A DNA stretch of 64,000 nucleotides from Maribellus luteus. GTDB taxonomy: Bacteria; Bacteroidota; Bacteroidia; Bacteroidales; Prolixibacteraceae. The notes beneath the pieces are model-generated. The model saw nothing but the letters and a program-made list of their open reading frames with translations, was not told where the DNA came from and searched no databases. Shown piece after piece: positions 34,969 to 44,479 of the stretch (position 1 is its first letter; the number at the start of each line of letters is the position of its first letter). The position numbers and the translations under genes were made by a program. The DNA is taken from assembly GCF_003576475.1 (NCBI RefSeq), contig NZ_QWGR01000002.1, positions 434,001-498,000 on the forward strand, in the 5' to 3' direction.

Positions 34969-35797
34969 TATTTTCAATCAAATGATGTCGCGTTACAACA
35001 TCACAACAAAAGAAGACCGGCTAAACGCCATGCACGAAGTAATGCAGCAGGTGTGCCTGGCGGGGTTAAACAGGGCTGGTTTTTTTGAAAAAGCGGCTTT
35101 TTACGGAGGTACCTGTCTGCGTATCTTTCATAAGCTGCCCCGCTTTTCCGAGGATATGGACTTTTCGTTAATGAAAGCGGAGGCTGATTTCCGGCTTGAG
35201 AATTATTTTGATGTCATTCAAGCAGAGTTCCTTGCGGTGGGACGAAATATTGATATCGAAAAAAAAGAGAAAAATATAGATACGCATATTGAATCAGCCT
35301 TTTTAAAGGATACTACCGACATTGTAAATATTCGGTTCAACGCCGAGCCATCGGTCAAGGTAAAAATTGAAGTAGATAAAAATCCGCCATTGAAATTTAA
35401 AACAGAATACAAGCTGCTTTTGCTTCCTTTTTCATTTATGACGCGCTGTTTTACTTTGCCCGGGTTATTTGCCGGAAAAATGCATGCGCTGCTTTTCCGC
35501 AATTGGCGAAACCGGGTAAAAGGAAGGGATTGGTATGATTTTGAATGGTACATCAGGAATAATGTTCCGCTTGATTTCAACCATTTTAAAGAACGTGCTA
35601 TTCAAAGTGAAGGGCTTGGTTTCAGGGATTTGTCCCAAGAGCAGTTTGTGGAGCTTCTAAAAACTAAAATTGCGACCACAAAAATTGAACAGGTAAGAGA
35701 TGATGTGCGTCGTTTTGTTTTGCATCCGCAGGAACTTACTATCTGGTCGACGGAATATTTTCTACAACTGCTTGAATTTATGAAGTTTGAGGAATGA
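34961..35797 (+). CDS. AbiEii-type nucleotidyltransferase toxin
   Basis: AbiEii toxins are nucleotidyltransferases (DUF1814 family) that arrest growth, for example during phage infection. The 278-residue protein has the fold's first motif FYGGTCLRIFHKLPRFSEDMDFSL, with GG(T) and the DxD metal pair, and a third acidic residue in VKIEVDKNPP. A later KMHALLFR..RVKGRDWYDFEWY block is typical of the family. The 8-nt overlap with the antitoxin gene suggests coupled translation. The pair sits between sufT and lon and is bounded by terminators on both sides. Confidence 0.88.
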   Translation: MADIFNQMMSRYNITTKEDRLNAMHEVMQQVCLAGLNRAGFFEKAAFYGGTCLRIFHKLPRFSEDMDFSLMKAEADFRLENYFDVIQAEFLAVGRNIDIEKKEKNIDTHIESAFLKDTTDIVNIRFNAEPSVKVKIEVDKNPPLKFKTEYKLLLLPFSFMTRCFTLPGLFAGKMHALLFRNWRNRVKGRDWYDFEWYIRNNVPLDFNHFKERAIQSEGLGFRDLSQEQFVELLKTKIATTKIEQVRDDVRRFVLHPQELTIWSTEYFLQLLEFMKFEE

Positions 35798-35838
35798 AAA
35801 AATCCCTTAGGAAACTTAAAAGTCCTAAGGGATTTTTT
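35796..35838. terminator. bidirectional terminator AbiE pair / lon
   Basis: AATCCCTTAGG (35801-35811) pairs with CCTAAGGGATT (35824-35834), preceded by six A and followed by six T. It can serve both convergent transcripts. Confidence 0.85.
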
Positions 35839-35870
35839 ATCTGCGATACGGGAATTTCCTCCCACTATGT

Positions 35871-38324
35871 TTACGAAATCTTCAACGGCTTATCCACTTT
35901 GGTTTTTAGCAGTGCAATCTCCAGTACGTCCATAATCGTATTTACGAAATGGAACTTCAATCCTTTCAGATAGGCTTCCTTAATGTCTTCCAGGTTTTTC
36001 CTGTTTTGTTCCGAAAGGATGATTTCGGTAATGCCGGCCCGTTTGGCTGCCAGAATTTTCTCTTTGATTCCACCCACCGGAAGTACTTTTCCGCGGAGGG
36101 TAATTTCACCTGTCATCGCGAGACTTTTCTTTACTTTCCGCTGAGTGTAAGTTGACGCCAGCGAAGTAACCATGGTAACCCCGGCCGACGGGCCGTCTTT
36201 TGGGATTGCGCCTTCCGGAACGTGAATGTGCACATTCCAGTTGGTGAATATTTCCGGATTCAGGTCAAGCTCGTCAGCATGCGATTTTAAATATTCGTGT
36301 GCCAGCATGGCCGATTCTTTCATTACATCGCCCAGGTTTCCGGTAAGTGTTAATGCTCCCTTGCCTTTGCTGAGGCTCGATTCTACATAAAGAATTTCTC
36401 CGCCAACGGCTGTCCAGGCAAGGCCGGTAACCACTCCCGCAAAATCGTTCCCCTGGTATTTTTCCTTCGAATATTCAGTAACACCCAGGTATTCACGAAT
36501 GTCATCGCGGGTAAGTTTTTTATTGTAGTCTTCCTCAAAAGCAATCTTTTTGGCTACCCTGCGCACCACTTTTGCAATCTTCTTGTCGAGCTCGCGAACA
36601 CCCGATTCACGGGTGTAACCATCAATGATCAGCTCGATCACTTCTTTTGTAAAAGTGATGTCTGACTTTTTTAAACCGTGGTTTTCAAGTTGTTTGGGAA
36701 TCAAATGCCGTTTGGCAATTTCTACCTTTTCTTCCAGCAGGTAGCCGCTCACTTCAATCAGTTCCAAGCGATCGCGTAACGGTGGTGCAATGGTGCTTAG
36801 CGAGTTCGCTGTGGCAATAAACATCACCTTCGACAGGTCGAAATCGTGCTCAATATAATTGTCGTGAAATTCGCTATTTTGTTCCGGGTCCAGCACTTCC
36901 AGCAAAGCTGATGCAGGATCGCCGTGAAAATGTTTCGACACCTTGTCGATCTCGTCCAGAATAAAAACCGGGTTCGATGATTTGGCTTTTTTAACGTTCT
37001 GAATAATCCGGCCGGGCATGGCTCCGATATAAGTTTTCCGGTGCCCGCGAATTTCTGATTCGTCGTGCAGACCACCCAAACTCATGCGGGCGTATTTTCT
37101 GCCCAATGCACGGGCTACCGATTTCCCAAGCGAAGTCTTTCCAACTCCGGGAGGGCCGTAAAGACAAAGAATCGGAGCCTTCATATCGTTCTTTAATTTC
37201 AGAACCGCCAGGTGTTCCAAAATACGTTCCTTTACTTTTTCCAGCCCGTAATGATCTTCGTCCAGCACTTTGCTGGCATGTTTCAGATCAAAGTTATCTT
37301 CGGTGTATTCGTTCCATGGAAGGTCGAGCAAGGTCTGACAGAAGGTAAACTGCACTGAATATTCGCCGGCTGCCGGGTTAAGCCGTCCCAGTTTTTCCAC
37401 TTCCTTTTCAAAGAACTGAGCCACATCTTTGCCCCATTTCTTTTCCTTTGCCTTTTCTTTTAATGCATTTATTTCCTGTTCGATCGGGTTGCCGCCCAAC
37501 TCATCCTGGATGGTTTTCATTTGCTGGTTCAGCATGTATTCACGCTGCTGACGATCCAGGTCGGTTTTTACCTTTTTCTGGATATCGTGTTTTAGCTCCA
37601 GCATCTGAACTTCTTTTACCAAAAAGCTGATGGCCTGGATGCCACGGTCTTTCAGCTCGGCAATTTCCAGTAACTTTTGTTTGTCTTCCACACTCAAATC
37701 GGTGTTCGAGCAAATAAAGTTGATCAGGAAAGTTGAGTTCTCTATGTTCTTAACCGCAAAAGTAGCTTCCGGCGGTACGTTCGACGAAAACTGTGCAATT
37801 TTAATAGACAGGTCTTTGAGCGAACCCACAATGGCGTTGAATTCGTTATCGTCGGTTGGGCTGATGTCTTCCAAGGGTTCCACCGTTGCTTTGAAGTAAG
37901 GATCTTCACTGATGAATTCCCGTATTTGGTATCTTCTTTTTCCCTGGATGATCACCGAAGTCGATCCGTCGGGCATTTCCAGTACCTTCAGAATTTCGGC
38001 AACGGTTCCAACTTCGTAAAGATCTTCTTTTTCGGGGCGGTCAATCGTATAATCTTTTTGGGCTACAGTTCCGAGAAGTTTGTTTCCGCGGTTTACATCG
38101 CGGACCAATTGAAGCGAACGTTCGCGCCCGACGGTGATTGGCAAAACTACTCCCGGAAAGAGAACCGTGTTTCGCAACGGAAGAATGGGCAATACCGATG
38201 GAATTTCGGTATTTTTTAATTCCTTGTCATCCCCGTCGGCAATAATCGGGATAAATTCGGAATCGTCGTTCATCATTCCGGATGCGTATAAAACTTCAAA
38301 TGCTGTGTTCTTAATTTTACCCAT
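35871..38324 (-). CDS. lon: ATP-dependent protease Lon
   Basis: Lon degrades misfolded and regulatory proteins in the cytoplasm. The 817-residue protein has the N-terminal substrate-binding domain (residues 40-250, [22 protein letters not shown]) and an AAA+ module with Walker [10 protein letters not shown] (390-398), Walker B VFILDEID and the sensor regions. The protease domain carries Ser713 in [11 protein letters not shown] and Lys754 in [11 protein letters not shown]. It is single, convergent with the AbiE pair. Lon commonly degrades antitoxins, but a link here is only positional. Confidence 0.97.
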   Translation of the reverse strand: MGKIKNTAFEVLYASGMMNDDSEFIPIIADGDDKELKNTEIPSVLPILPLRNTVLFPGVVLPITVGRERSLQLVRDVNRGNKLLGTVAQKDYTIDRPEKEDLYEVGTVAEILKVLEMPDGSTSVIIQGKRRYQIREFISEDPYFKATVEPLEDISPTDDNEFNAIVGSLKDLSIKIAQFSSNVPPEATFAVKNIENSTFLINFICSNTDLSVEDKQKLLEIAELKDRGIQAISFLVKEVQMLELKHDIQKKVKTDLDRQQREYMLNQQMKTIQDELGGNPIEQEINALKEKAKEKKWGKDVAQFFEKEVEKLGRLNPAAGEYSVQFTFCQTLLDLPWNEYTEDNFDLKHASKVLDEDHYGLEKVKERILEHLAVLKLKNDMKAPILCLYGPPGVGKTSLGKSVARALGRKYARMSLGGLHDESEIRGHRKTYIGAMPGRIIQNVKKAKSSNPVFILDEIDKVSKHFHGDPASALLEVLDPEQNSEFHDNYIEHDFDLSKVMFIATANSLSTIAPPLRDRLELIEVSGYLLEEKVEIAKRHLIPKQLENHGLKKSDITFTKEVIELIIDGYTRESGVRELDKKIAKVVRRVAKKIAFEEDYNKKLTRDDIREYLGVTEYSKEKYQGNDFAGVVTGLAWTAVGGEILYVESSLSKGKGALTLTGNLGDVMKESAMLAHEYLKSHADELDLNPEIFTNWNVHIHVPEGAIPKDGPSAGVTMVTSLASTYTQRKVKKSLAMTGEITLRGKVLPVGGIKEKILAAKRAGITEIILSEQNRKNLEDIKEAYLKGLKFHFVNTIMDVLEIALLKTKVDKPLKIS

Positions 38325-38480
38325 AGTTCTTTTCTAAAAATGACAGAATGTCGCAGGCAAAGTGCCTGAATGTACAGGGCTACTGATTGGCAATAGCCGT
38401 GCCAATTACAAACAAGGCAAACAATCGCCGATTGTTCATTCCAAAAGCCATAAATACCGACAAAATTGCATGTTGGGAAC

Positions 38481-38514
38481 AAAAAAAAAGCACCCGTCGG
38501 TTGGCGGATGCTTT
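38481..38514 (-). terminator. terminator of rpmE2
   Basis: On the minus strand AAAGCATCCG pairs with CGGGTGCTTT and is followed by at least eight T, 20 nt past the rpmE2 stop. Confidence 0.85.
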
Positions 38515-38533
38515 GCTGTATCTTCTCGAAAAA

Positions 38534-38797
38534 TTATTTTTTCCGGTTTTCCATGTGTTTGCTGTAACGGTTCATGAACTTGTCAACACGTCCTGCAGTG
38601 TCCACCAGTTTGGTTTTACCTGTGTAGAACGGGTGAGAAGTATTCGAGATCTCAAGTTTGTAGATCGGATATTCAACGCCATCGATAACTTCTGTTTCTT
38701 TGGTGTCAACAGTTGAGCGTGTAAAGAAAGTGTGTCCGTTCGACATATCTCTGAACGCTACCAGTCTGTATTCCTTAGGATGAATGTCTTTTTTCAT
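38534..38797 (-). CDS. rpmE2: 50S ribosomal protein L31 type B
   Basis: The 87-residue protein starts MKKDIHPKEYRLVAFRDMSN and contains FFTRSTVDTKET, ISNTSHPFYTGKTKLVDTAGRVDKFMNRY, the L31 signature. It lacks the zinc-binding cysteines, so it is the zinc-independent (C-) form often used when zinc is scarce. It is a single gene with its own consensus promoter and a hairpin in its leader. Confidence 0.96.
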   Translation of the reverse strand: MKKDIHPKEYRLVAFRDMSNGHTFFTRSTVDTKETEVIDGVEYPIYKLEISNTSHPFYTGKTKLVDTAGRVDKFMNRYSKHMENRKK

Positions 38798-38814
38798 TTT
38801 TTTATATGTTTTTC

Positions 38815-38845
38815 GAATGGTTACATTCTATACTGTAATCCATTC
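38815..38845 (-). promoter_or_regulatory. leader hairpin of rpmE2
   Basis: On the minus strand GAATGG-A-TTACA pairs with TGTAACCATTC (11 bp, one bulged A, 8-nt loop), 17 nt before the start codon. Ribosomal protein L31 leaders often carry autoregulatory hairpins in other phyla. Whether this one does is inference. Confidence 0.45.
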
Positions 38846-38875
38846 TTGCGTTATTACATTTTCTAATTCGGGCTG

Positions 38876-38905
38876 CAAAGATAAATATTGTTTACATTTT
38901 TCCAA
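38876..38905 (-). promoter_or_regulatory. promoter of rpmE2
   Basis: On the minus strand TTG (38903-38905), a 19-nt spacer and TATCTTTG (38876-38883) match the Bacteroidota consensus. Confidence 0.75.
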
Positions 38906-38944
38906 AAACTTCTGCTATTTATTTGCTTGTTATTTAAGTTGTTG

Positions 38945-40114
38945 TCAGGCACCAATTATCGGAGCTTTTTTAACTTCTTTGGTGCGGTCGAACATATACC
39001 GCATGGTGTAATGTGTTTTGGCTCGTTTGGCACCGGTTGCTTCATAAATGGCAATAATTTTCGGGTTGAAATCGCCGGCCCACGAAAGCTCAACTTCGGT
39101 ATAGTGCTGGTGCGACTTTTTCTTCATGATTTGTTCCTGGTGCCAGAAAATTCCGGACTCGATTCCCGAACGCTGGTATTTCGGATCAACGCCCATTAAC
39201 AGAATCCGGGTACGTGTCATTACTTTTTTTCGCTTGTAATAAAAGAATTTCAGAATTCCCCACAGGTTCATTTTTCCTCCCAGTTTCATAAAAATCTGGT
39301 TAACATCGGGCACCATCACAAACATGGCAATGGGGCGGTCTTTGTCGTAAGCAAACCAGATCATTTCAGGGTCGAGAATGGCTTTCGACTCATTCAGAAA
39401 ATCATATAAATCATCTGGATTTAAAGGCTTGTAGTGCTCGTGAAACGACCACGCTGCATCATACACCTGGCAAAAATCTTTTACAAATTTATCGGTTTGG
39501 CTGTAATCAAAATGCCGGAATTTAAACTGGGGTTTTTGGGCTACCCAGGTAGCAATTTTCCAGAAACGCTCCGGGAAGGGAACGGTATAATCGAGGTGAT
39601 AGGAATACTGCTCAAAATACACATCGAAGCCAAACCCGCGGAAAAGTTTTTCATAGTAGCTGGGGTTGTACGGCATACCGTATCCCTGGTGATTAAAACC
39701 ATCGGCGAGCAAGCCCCAGTTCACATAATTTTCTCCAAAATTAATGGGGCCGTCCATGGCTTCCATACCATTTTTTTTGTTCCATTCAGCCGCTGCTTCA
39801 AAGAGCATATTGGCAGCTTCCTGGTTGTCGACACATTCAAAAAAGCCGCAACCGCCGGTTGGTTGTTCGTAGGTTTTGGCCAGGTCGAAATTGATAAAAG
39901 CTGCGATTCGTCCCAGTAATTTCCCGTCGTCAGCTTGCAACACCCAACGAATGGCTTTTCCTTTTTTAAAGGTTTTGTTCTTTTTCGGATTGAAAATGGA
40001 TTCAATCATCATGGGAGGAACTGCCGGCCAGTTGGGATCGTTTTTGTATATCTGCTGCGGAATACTGTGAAACAGCTTCCGGGTTTTCTTATCGGTAACT
40101 TCTATCAGTTGCAT
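38945..40114 (-). CDS. GNAT-like protein, tandem paralogue 1
   Basis: The 389-residue soluble protein resembles acyltransferases of the GNAT fold that Bacteroidota carry in several copies. It shows VLQADDGKLLGRIAAFINF (beta strand 4 region), then GGCGFFECVDNQEAANMLFEAAAEW. The C-terminal RILLMGVDPKYQRSGIESGIF resembles the acetyl-CoA loop (V-x-P-x-[YF]-Q-x-x-G). The substrate is unknown. Its neighbour at 40164-41327 is a clear paralogue of nearly equal length sharing most of these blocks. The short gap (49 nt) suggests co-transcription. Confidence 0.75.
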   Translation of the reverse strand: MQLIEVTDKKTRKLFHSIPQQIYKNDPNWPAVPPMMIESIFNPKKNKTFKKGKAIRWVLQADDGKLLGRIAAFINFDLAKTYEQPTGGCGFFECVDNQEAANMLFEAAAEWNKKNGMEAMDGPINFGENYVNWGLLADGFNHQGYGMPYNPSYYEKLFRGFGFDVYFEQYSYHLDYTVPFPERFWKIATWVAQKPQFKFRHFDYSQTDKFVKDFCQVYDAAWSFHEHYKPLNPDDLYDFLNESKAILDPEMIWFAYDKDRPIAMFVMVPDVNQIFMKLGGKMNLWGILKFFYYKRKKVMTRTRILLMGVDPKYQRSGIESGIFWHQEQIMKKKSHQHYTEVELSWAGDFNPKIIAIYEATGAKRAKTHYTMRYMFDRTKEVKKAPIIGA

Positions 40115-40163
40115 GGTGAAATTTTATGCCAAAATAGTTTAAAATGGATAAATCATCGAGCTT

Positions 40164-41327
40164 TTATTCAATAATTGGAGCCCGTACAAACTCTTTTTTA
40201 CGGTCGAATAAATACCGCATGGTTCGGTGTGTGAGTTTATGATCGGCACCAAACGATTTGAAAAGCGCATTCATTTTTGGGTTGAAATCACCCACCCAGC
40301 TCATCTCCATATCGTTGTACCAATGTTTCTTTAGCATCACTTTTTTCAGGTGGTGAAAAATACCCGACTCGATTCCTTTGCCCTGGTAGCCCGGAACCAC
40401 ACCCAACACAATAACCCTGCAGCGTGTGATGGTTTTTCGCTTGATAAGGTAGAGCATTTTAAGGGCTTGCCACAGGTTTAGTTTTCCCGTTCTCAGCTTT
40501 TGAATGACCTGGTTCAAGTCCAGTATCTGCATAAAAAAAGCGATCGGTTTCCCATTGTGATAGGCGTACCAGACAAACTCTTCGTCGAGGATGATCTTTG
40601 CGTTTTTTAACAAGCTTTTTACCAGGTTAAAATCCAGCGGCTTGTAGTTTGCGTGGCCTCCCCAGGCTTTTTGATGGATCTCTATAAAATCGCGGATGTA
40701 CCGGTCCTGGTCTTTGTAGCGGAAATGCTCAAAAGAATATCCGGGTTTTTGTGCCACCCAGCTGGCAATCCGCCAAAACCTGTCGGGCAGGTCGGGGTTG
40801 GTAATATCGAGAGAATAACTGTATTGCCGGTAGTAGGTTTTAAAGCCGTATTCTTTAAAAAGAGCCAGGTAATACTTCGGGTTGTATTGCATGCCAAAAG
40901 TTTGCGGCTGAAAACCGTCGGTCAGCAAGCCCCAGTAAAAGAAGTTTTCGTCAAAGTTTACCGGGCCGTCCATCGCTTCCATGCCGTTTTCACGGAGCCA
41001 GTCGCGGGCTGTGTCAAAAAGCAGCTTGGCTGCTTCCTGGTTGTCGATGCATTCGAAAAAACCACAGCAACCGGTGGGTTGATCGTAGCCGCCGGCATAT
41101 TTTTCATCGTAAAAAGCAGCAATCCGTCCGATGTATTTTTCCTCTTTTTGCAGTAGCCAGCGGGCAGCGTCGCCGTTTAAATAGCGTTTGTTTTTATTTG
41201 GGTTGAAGGTGTTCTCGATCATCATCTGCAAAGACGGGATCCAGTTGGGGTCTTTTCTGTAAATATTTTCTGGTACTTTGTGAAATTCATCTACCAATTT
41301 TCGGTTGGTAACCTGAATGATTTGCAT
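40164..41327 (-). CDS. GNAT-like protein, tandem paralogue 2
   Basis: The 387-residue paralogue of the preceding gene shares GCCGFFECIDNQEAAKLLFDTARDW, NGMEAMDGPVNFDENFFYWGLL, SWVAQKPGYSFEHFRY and VIVLGVVPGYQGKGIESGIFHH. The last block again looks like an acetyl-CoA binding loop. Conservation is strongest in the first 140 residues and in this loop. The function is unknown. It is upstream of paralogue 1, so any promoter for the pair should lie before 41327 on the minus strand. Confidence 0.75.
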   Translation of the reverse strand: MQIIQVTNRKLVDEFHKVPENIYRKDPNWIPSLQMMIENTFNPNKNKRYLNGDAARWLLQKEEKYIGRIAAFYDEKYAGGYDQPTGCCGFFECIDNQEAAKLLFDTARDWLRENGMEAMDGPVNFDENFFYWGLLTDGFQPQTFGMQYNPKYYLALFKEYGFKTYYRQYSYSLDITNPDLPDRFWRIASWVAQKPGYSFEHFRYKDQDRYIRDFIEIHQKAWGGHANYKPLDFNLVKSLLKNAKIILDEEFVWYAYHNGKPIAFFMQILDLNQVIQKLRTGKLNLWQALKMLYLIKRKTITRCRVIVLGVVPGYQGKGIESGIFHHLKKVMLKKHWYNDMEMSWVGDFNPKMNALFKSFGADHKLTHRTMRYLFDRKKEFVRAPIIE

Positions 41328-41382
41328 GAAACTTTATTTTTTACGTTCCGGAATCCGAAAGTAACGTTTTTGGAAGGAAATT

Positions 41383-41421
41383 AAAAAAGGATTTACCCCG
41401 CAATACGAGATAAATCCTTTT
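41383..41421 (-). terminator. terminator of the Bax-inhibitor-1 gene
   Basis: AAAAGGATTTA pairs with TAAATCCTTTT, with a T-run on the minus strand, 22 nt beyond the gene's stop. Confidence 0.75.
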
Positions 41422-41442
41422 CTTAAACTAGCGGAAACTTTA

Positions 41443-42213
41443 TTAATCGCGGCTGGCAACTTTCGAAAGCAGCCGAAGAATTTCCAGGTACAACCATACC
41501 AGGGTCACCATCAAGCCAAAGGCACCGTACCACTCCATGTATTTGGGAGCGCCCGAAGCCGAAGCTCTTTCAATAAATGAAAAGTCGAGTACCAGGTTAA
41601 GTGCTGCAACAGCAACTACCACCAGGCTAAAACCGATGCTGAAGTTTGAGTTCCCATACAGGAACGACATTTGAGCCCCAAACAGTCCGGCAATAAAACT
41701 CCCTAGGTACACCAGAGCAATGCCTGCCGTGGCTGCAAAAACCACCATCATAAATTTGTTGGTTACTTTAATGGCACCCGAACGGTAAAGAAAAAGCATG
41801 GCTAAAAAAACGGCCATGGTTAATGCTACCGCGCGAATAACAATCCCGTCGAACTTCATTTCGAGGATGGCTGAAATACCTCCCAGCAGCAAGCCTTCGA
41901 AAACAGCATAGATAGGAGCCGAAATACCCGAGCTCTGTGGCCTGAAAACAGTAACAAGCACGGTAATAAAACCACCGATTCCGCCTACCAGCAACCAGGG
42001 GCCGACTGCGGCCATGCCTGCTTCAGGGCTGGTAGCAATGGCTTCAAAGAATTTATTCCATGTAAAAACGGCACCGGCAATTACGAGTAAAAGCATCAGT
42101 GCGGTTTTGTTCATGGTCCCGTTTATGGTCATGGCTTGCGAGGGATTTGTATAATCCCTGCTAAATACATTTTCTCTGAAAACGGGATTCGAAGATTTTG
42201 AAATGTTCATCAT
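41443..42213 (-). CDS. Bax inhibitor-1 / YccA family membrane protein
   Basis: The 256-residue protein has seven hydrophobic segments after a polar N-terminus of about 35 residues. Family features include YAVFEGLLLGGISAILE, ALNLVLDFSFIERA and a C-terminal MEWYGAFGLMVTLVWLYLEILRLL with its acidic residue. Bacterial relatives (YccA, YetJ) interact with membrane proteases or leak calcium, so a role in membrane quality control is possible. Two start codons lie next to each other (42213 and 42210). Confidence 0.88.
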   Translation of the reverse strand: MMNISKSSNPVFRENVFSRDYTNPSQAMTINGTMNKTALMLLLVIAGAVFTWNKFFEAIATSPEAGMAAVGPWLLVGGIGGFITVLVTVFRPQSSGISAPIYAVFEGLLLGGISAILEMKFDGIVIRAVALTMAVFLAMLFLYRSGAIKVTNKFMMVVFAATAGIALVYLGSFIAGLFGAQMSFLYGNSNFSIGFSLVVVAVAALNLVLDFSFIERASASGAPKYMEWYGAFGLMVTLVWLYLEILRLLSKVASRD

Positions 42214-42333
42214 TTTAATTGTTTATAATTTCTGTTGTTGAGTAATGTAACAATATTCATGTCATCAAGGTTGGGCTAAATCAAACTGTTTGCCAAATTA
42301 AATTCCGGCTGACAAGATTGCAGTTAAAGTAAG

Positions 42334-43047
42334 TTAAGGCTTTTCCTCGCCGAAAGTTTCCTGTACGTAATCGCTTGTCAGTTCTTCGTAAAGCTGATTG
42401 CCCAGTAGAACGGCTGTTGCCGAACTGTCGGACTGTAGGTTTTGCGAGAGCTCAATACAAGCCGTGTTGAGCTGTTTTGAGCGCGTTCCCATGGCAATAA
42501 CTGCGCGGTAAAGTGGGGTAAAAAGCTTTTCGTCGCGGGCCAACGTGGGAAGCTCTTCGAAAAAAGGCTCAAACATTTCGTCGATGGCTTTTTTGTCAGT
42601 AATCGCCAGGCGCCCCATTAAGTGAACCCCCGTGAAACGTACGATGTGCTTTTTTCCGCGGCACCATTCAAGCGCTTTGATAAACGCAAACTTGGTTTTG
42701 CACCATAAGTTGGCCGATGCCTGTTCGGCAATTTCGGTGGTTTCAAACGATTTTGTCCAGAAACCCATCTGTTCTTCACTTACTTCGGAAGGTTCATCGA
42801 GCAGGGTGGCCAGGATCATGGTTTCGCGCCACTGTTTGTTCCAGAGTTTTAGCGCCAGTAAATGATTACGTTTGTAGTTTTTTGCCAGTTCGCGCAAATC
42901 GATGATGGAAACTCCCCAGTTCAGTTTGTAGCTGATTCCCTGATGGTTCATGGCATCGGAAACCTCGCCGCTTTTCCGCAGTTTGATGGCCCGGAGCAGG
43001 TTTTGATATTGTTCTTCGGTTTCCTGGTTATCGAGAATAAAATCCAT
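42334..43047 (-). CDS. AlkD-like HEAT-repeat protein (DNA alkylation repair family)
   Basis: The 237-residue all-helical protein has HEAT-like repeats: SYKLNWGVSIIDLRELAKNYKRNHLLALKLW, WRETMILATLLDEP, WCRGKKHIVRFTGVHLMGRLA. AlkD relatives are glycosylases for bulky or positively charged alkylated bases. Whether this member keeps the activity cannot be read from the sequence. It starts 3 nt after the stop of the upstream flippase gene, so they share a transcript. Confidence 0.7.
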   Translation of the reverse strand: MDFILDNQETEEQYQNLLRAIKLRKSGEVSDAMNHQGISYKLNWGVSIIDLRELAKNYKRNHLLALKLWNKQWRETMILATLLDEPSEVSEEQMGFWTKSFETTEIAEQASANLWCKTKFAFIKALEWCRGKKHIVRFTGVHLMGRLAITDKKAIDEMFEPFFEELPTLARDEKLFTPLYRAVIAMGTRSKQLNTACIELSQNLQSDSSATAVLLGNQLYEELTSDYVQETFGEEKP

Positions 43048-43050
43048 TTT

Positions 43051-44349
43051 CTAGTAAATTAATTCAGCAAAAATAAAGATTACCACAATTCCGAGGGAAT
43101 ATAGTGTATATATTCCAACCGGGAGGTAGGCAGCGATGGAAATATTAAACCGTTTTTTTACACTGTAGGCAAGGTAGATTTTTTCAAACAGGAAGGCAAT
43201 AAAAGTGGCAAAAGCAATGCCCGGCAGTCCCCAAAACTGAACAAATACAAGACTCAGGCTGACGTTCAGAATTAATTCCATAACCGAGGCCAGCATAATG
43301 GGTTTTGTAATCTGAAGTCCGTTCAGAATGGTTTGCGGCATCATCAAGCGGCTGATGATCAGCAAAAGGTAGACATTGAAAACGGTGGCGCTTTCAGCAA
43401 AACCGGGATTGAAAACAAGCGGGAACAGCGGTTTGGAAACAAGGAGCAAAACAGCCGTCAGCGGGAAAAGAAAATGCATCAGCCGGGTAACGCTGGCTTT
43501 TAACTGTTGCAGGTTCTCGTGGCGGTTGCTGTCGTTGGCAAAGGCGGGTAACATGGCACTGCTCAGCGCATTGGCCATTAGCATTGCCAGTGGAAGTTCG
43601 CGTGCACCGTAACGAAATATCGCAAAAGCTTCTTCGCTAAACCGAGAGGTAACTATAAAACCATCAACAAATTGTGCCGATCCGCCAAGCAAAGTGGCAA
43701 TAACCAGCGGGCTGCCAAGCTTTAAGTGCTCACGGATAAACGCCCCGGAAGCAAATAATTCGTTGTTGACAATCAACAGTATCCAAAGCCAGGCATACCG
43801 GAAGAATGCAGACAACACAAGCCCGATGAGCGCCCATTTTATGGGAAAACCCAAAACAACGGGAACCAGCACCAAAATGAGTTGCAAGCCAAAAGAGATG
43901 ATGGCGTAAATTACCATCGCCTTGTTTTTGTTGCGAAGCAGGTAGTAATGTTCTACCAGGCTGGCGGGTGCACTTAGTATAATAAATGCAAGTAGTAAAT
44001 TGATTTCCGGAACCGGGTGGCGGTTTAAAAGCAGTTGCGAAAACAAGGGTTGCAAAAAGTACAGCAGCAAAGCCGCAAGCAAGCTAAAAGCCTGAATGAC
44101 CAGGAACGCACTGAAGATATTTGTTTTCGATCGTTCCGAATTATTTCCGATGGGCAACAATGCTTTTAATAAACCATTGAGCCAAAAGAAACTGAGTGCG
44201 CCCGCTACAAAAACAAAGGTTTCGTATTCGCCGATTTCGCTTTGTGTAAGCGCTGTTTTGGCAAAAACAATACCGATAAGAATAAGTGTGGAATAACGCG
44301 CCAGTTGGAAAAACTGAAAGGCCGAAACTGTATTTAGTGCTTTTTTCAC
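43051..44349 (-). CDS. oligosaccharide flippase / MATE-like membrane protein
   Basis: The 432-residue protein has about twelve hydrophobic segments and the layout of polysaccharide flippases (Wzx/MOP superfamily): SAFQFFQLARYSTLILIGIVFAKTAL at the start, RYGARELPLAMLMANALSSAMLPAFA in the middle. The MOP superfamily moves lipid-linked glycans across the inner membrane. No glycan cluster is adjacent, so the substrate is unknown. The start is GTG (44347-44349). It forms a two-gene unit with the AlkD-like gene. Confidence 0.82.
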   Translation of the reverse strand: MKKALNTVSAFQFFQLARYSTLILIGIVFAKTALTQSEIGEYETFVFVAGALSFFWLNGLLKALLPIGNNSERSKTNIFSAFLVIQAFSLLAALLLYFLQPLFSQLLLNRHPVPEINLLLAFIILSAPASLVEHYYLLRNKNKAMVIYAIISFGLQLILVLVPVVLGFPIKWALIGLVLSAFFRYAWLWILLIVNNELFASGAFIREHLKLGSPLVIATLLGGSAQFVDGFIVTSRFSEEAFAIFRYGARELPLAMLMANALSSAMLPAFANDSNRHENLQQLKASVTRLMHFLFPLTAVLLLVSKPLFPLVFNPGFAESATVFNVYLLLIISRLMMPQTILNGLQITKPIMLASVMELILNVSLSLVFVQFWGLPGIAFATFIAFLFEKIYLAYSVKKRFNISIAAYLPVGIYTLYSLGIVVIFIFAELIY

Positions 44350-44453
44350 CCGCTTAATTTGGTGTTAAAAATAGAAAATTAGATGCACAACCGGTCATTG
44401 GGCAGGTGTTTTGATTTCCTTCACCGGCTCAAGGGATTTTCGATTTTATCACT

Positions 44454-44461
44454 TACTTTTG
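44454..44461 (+). promoter_or_regulatory. -7 promoter box for the AI-2E family gene
   Basis: TACTTTTG matches TAnnTTTG and lies 19 nt before the chosen ATG at 44480, which supports that start over a TTG at 44411. Confidence 0.5.
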
Positions 44462-44479
44462 TTAAAAAGCTCAACGAAA

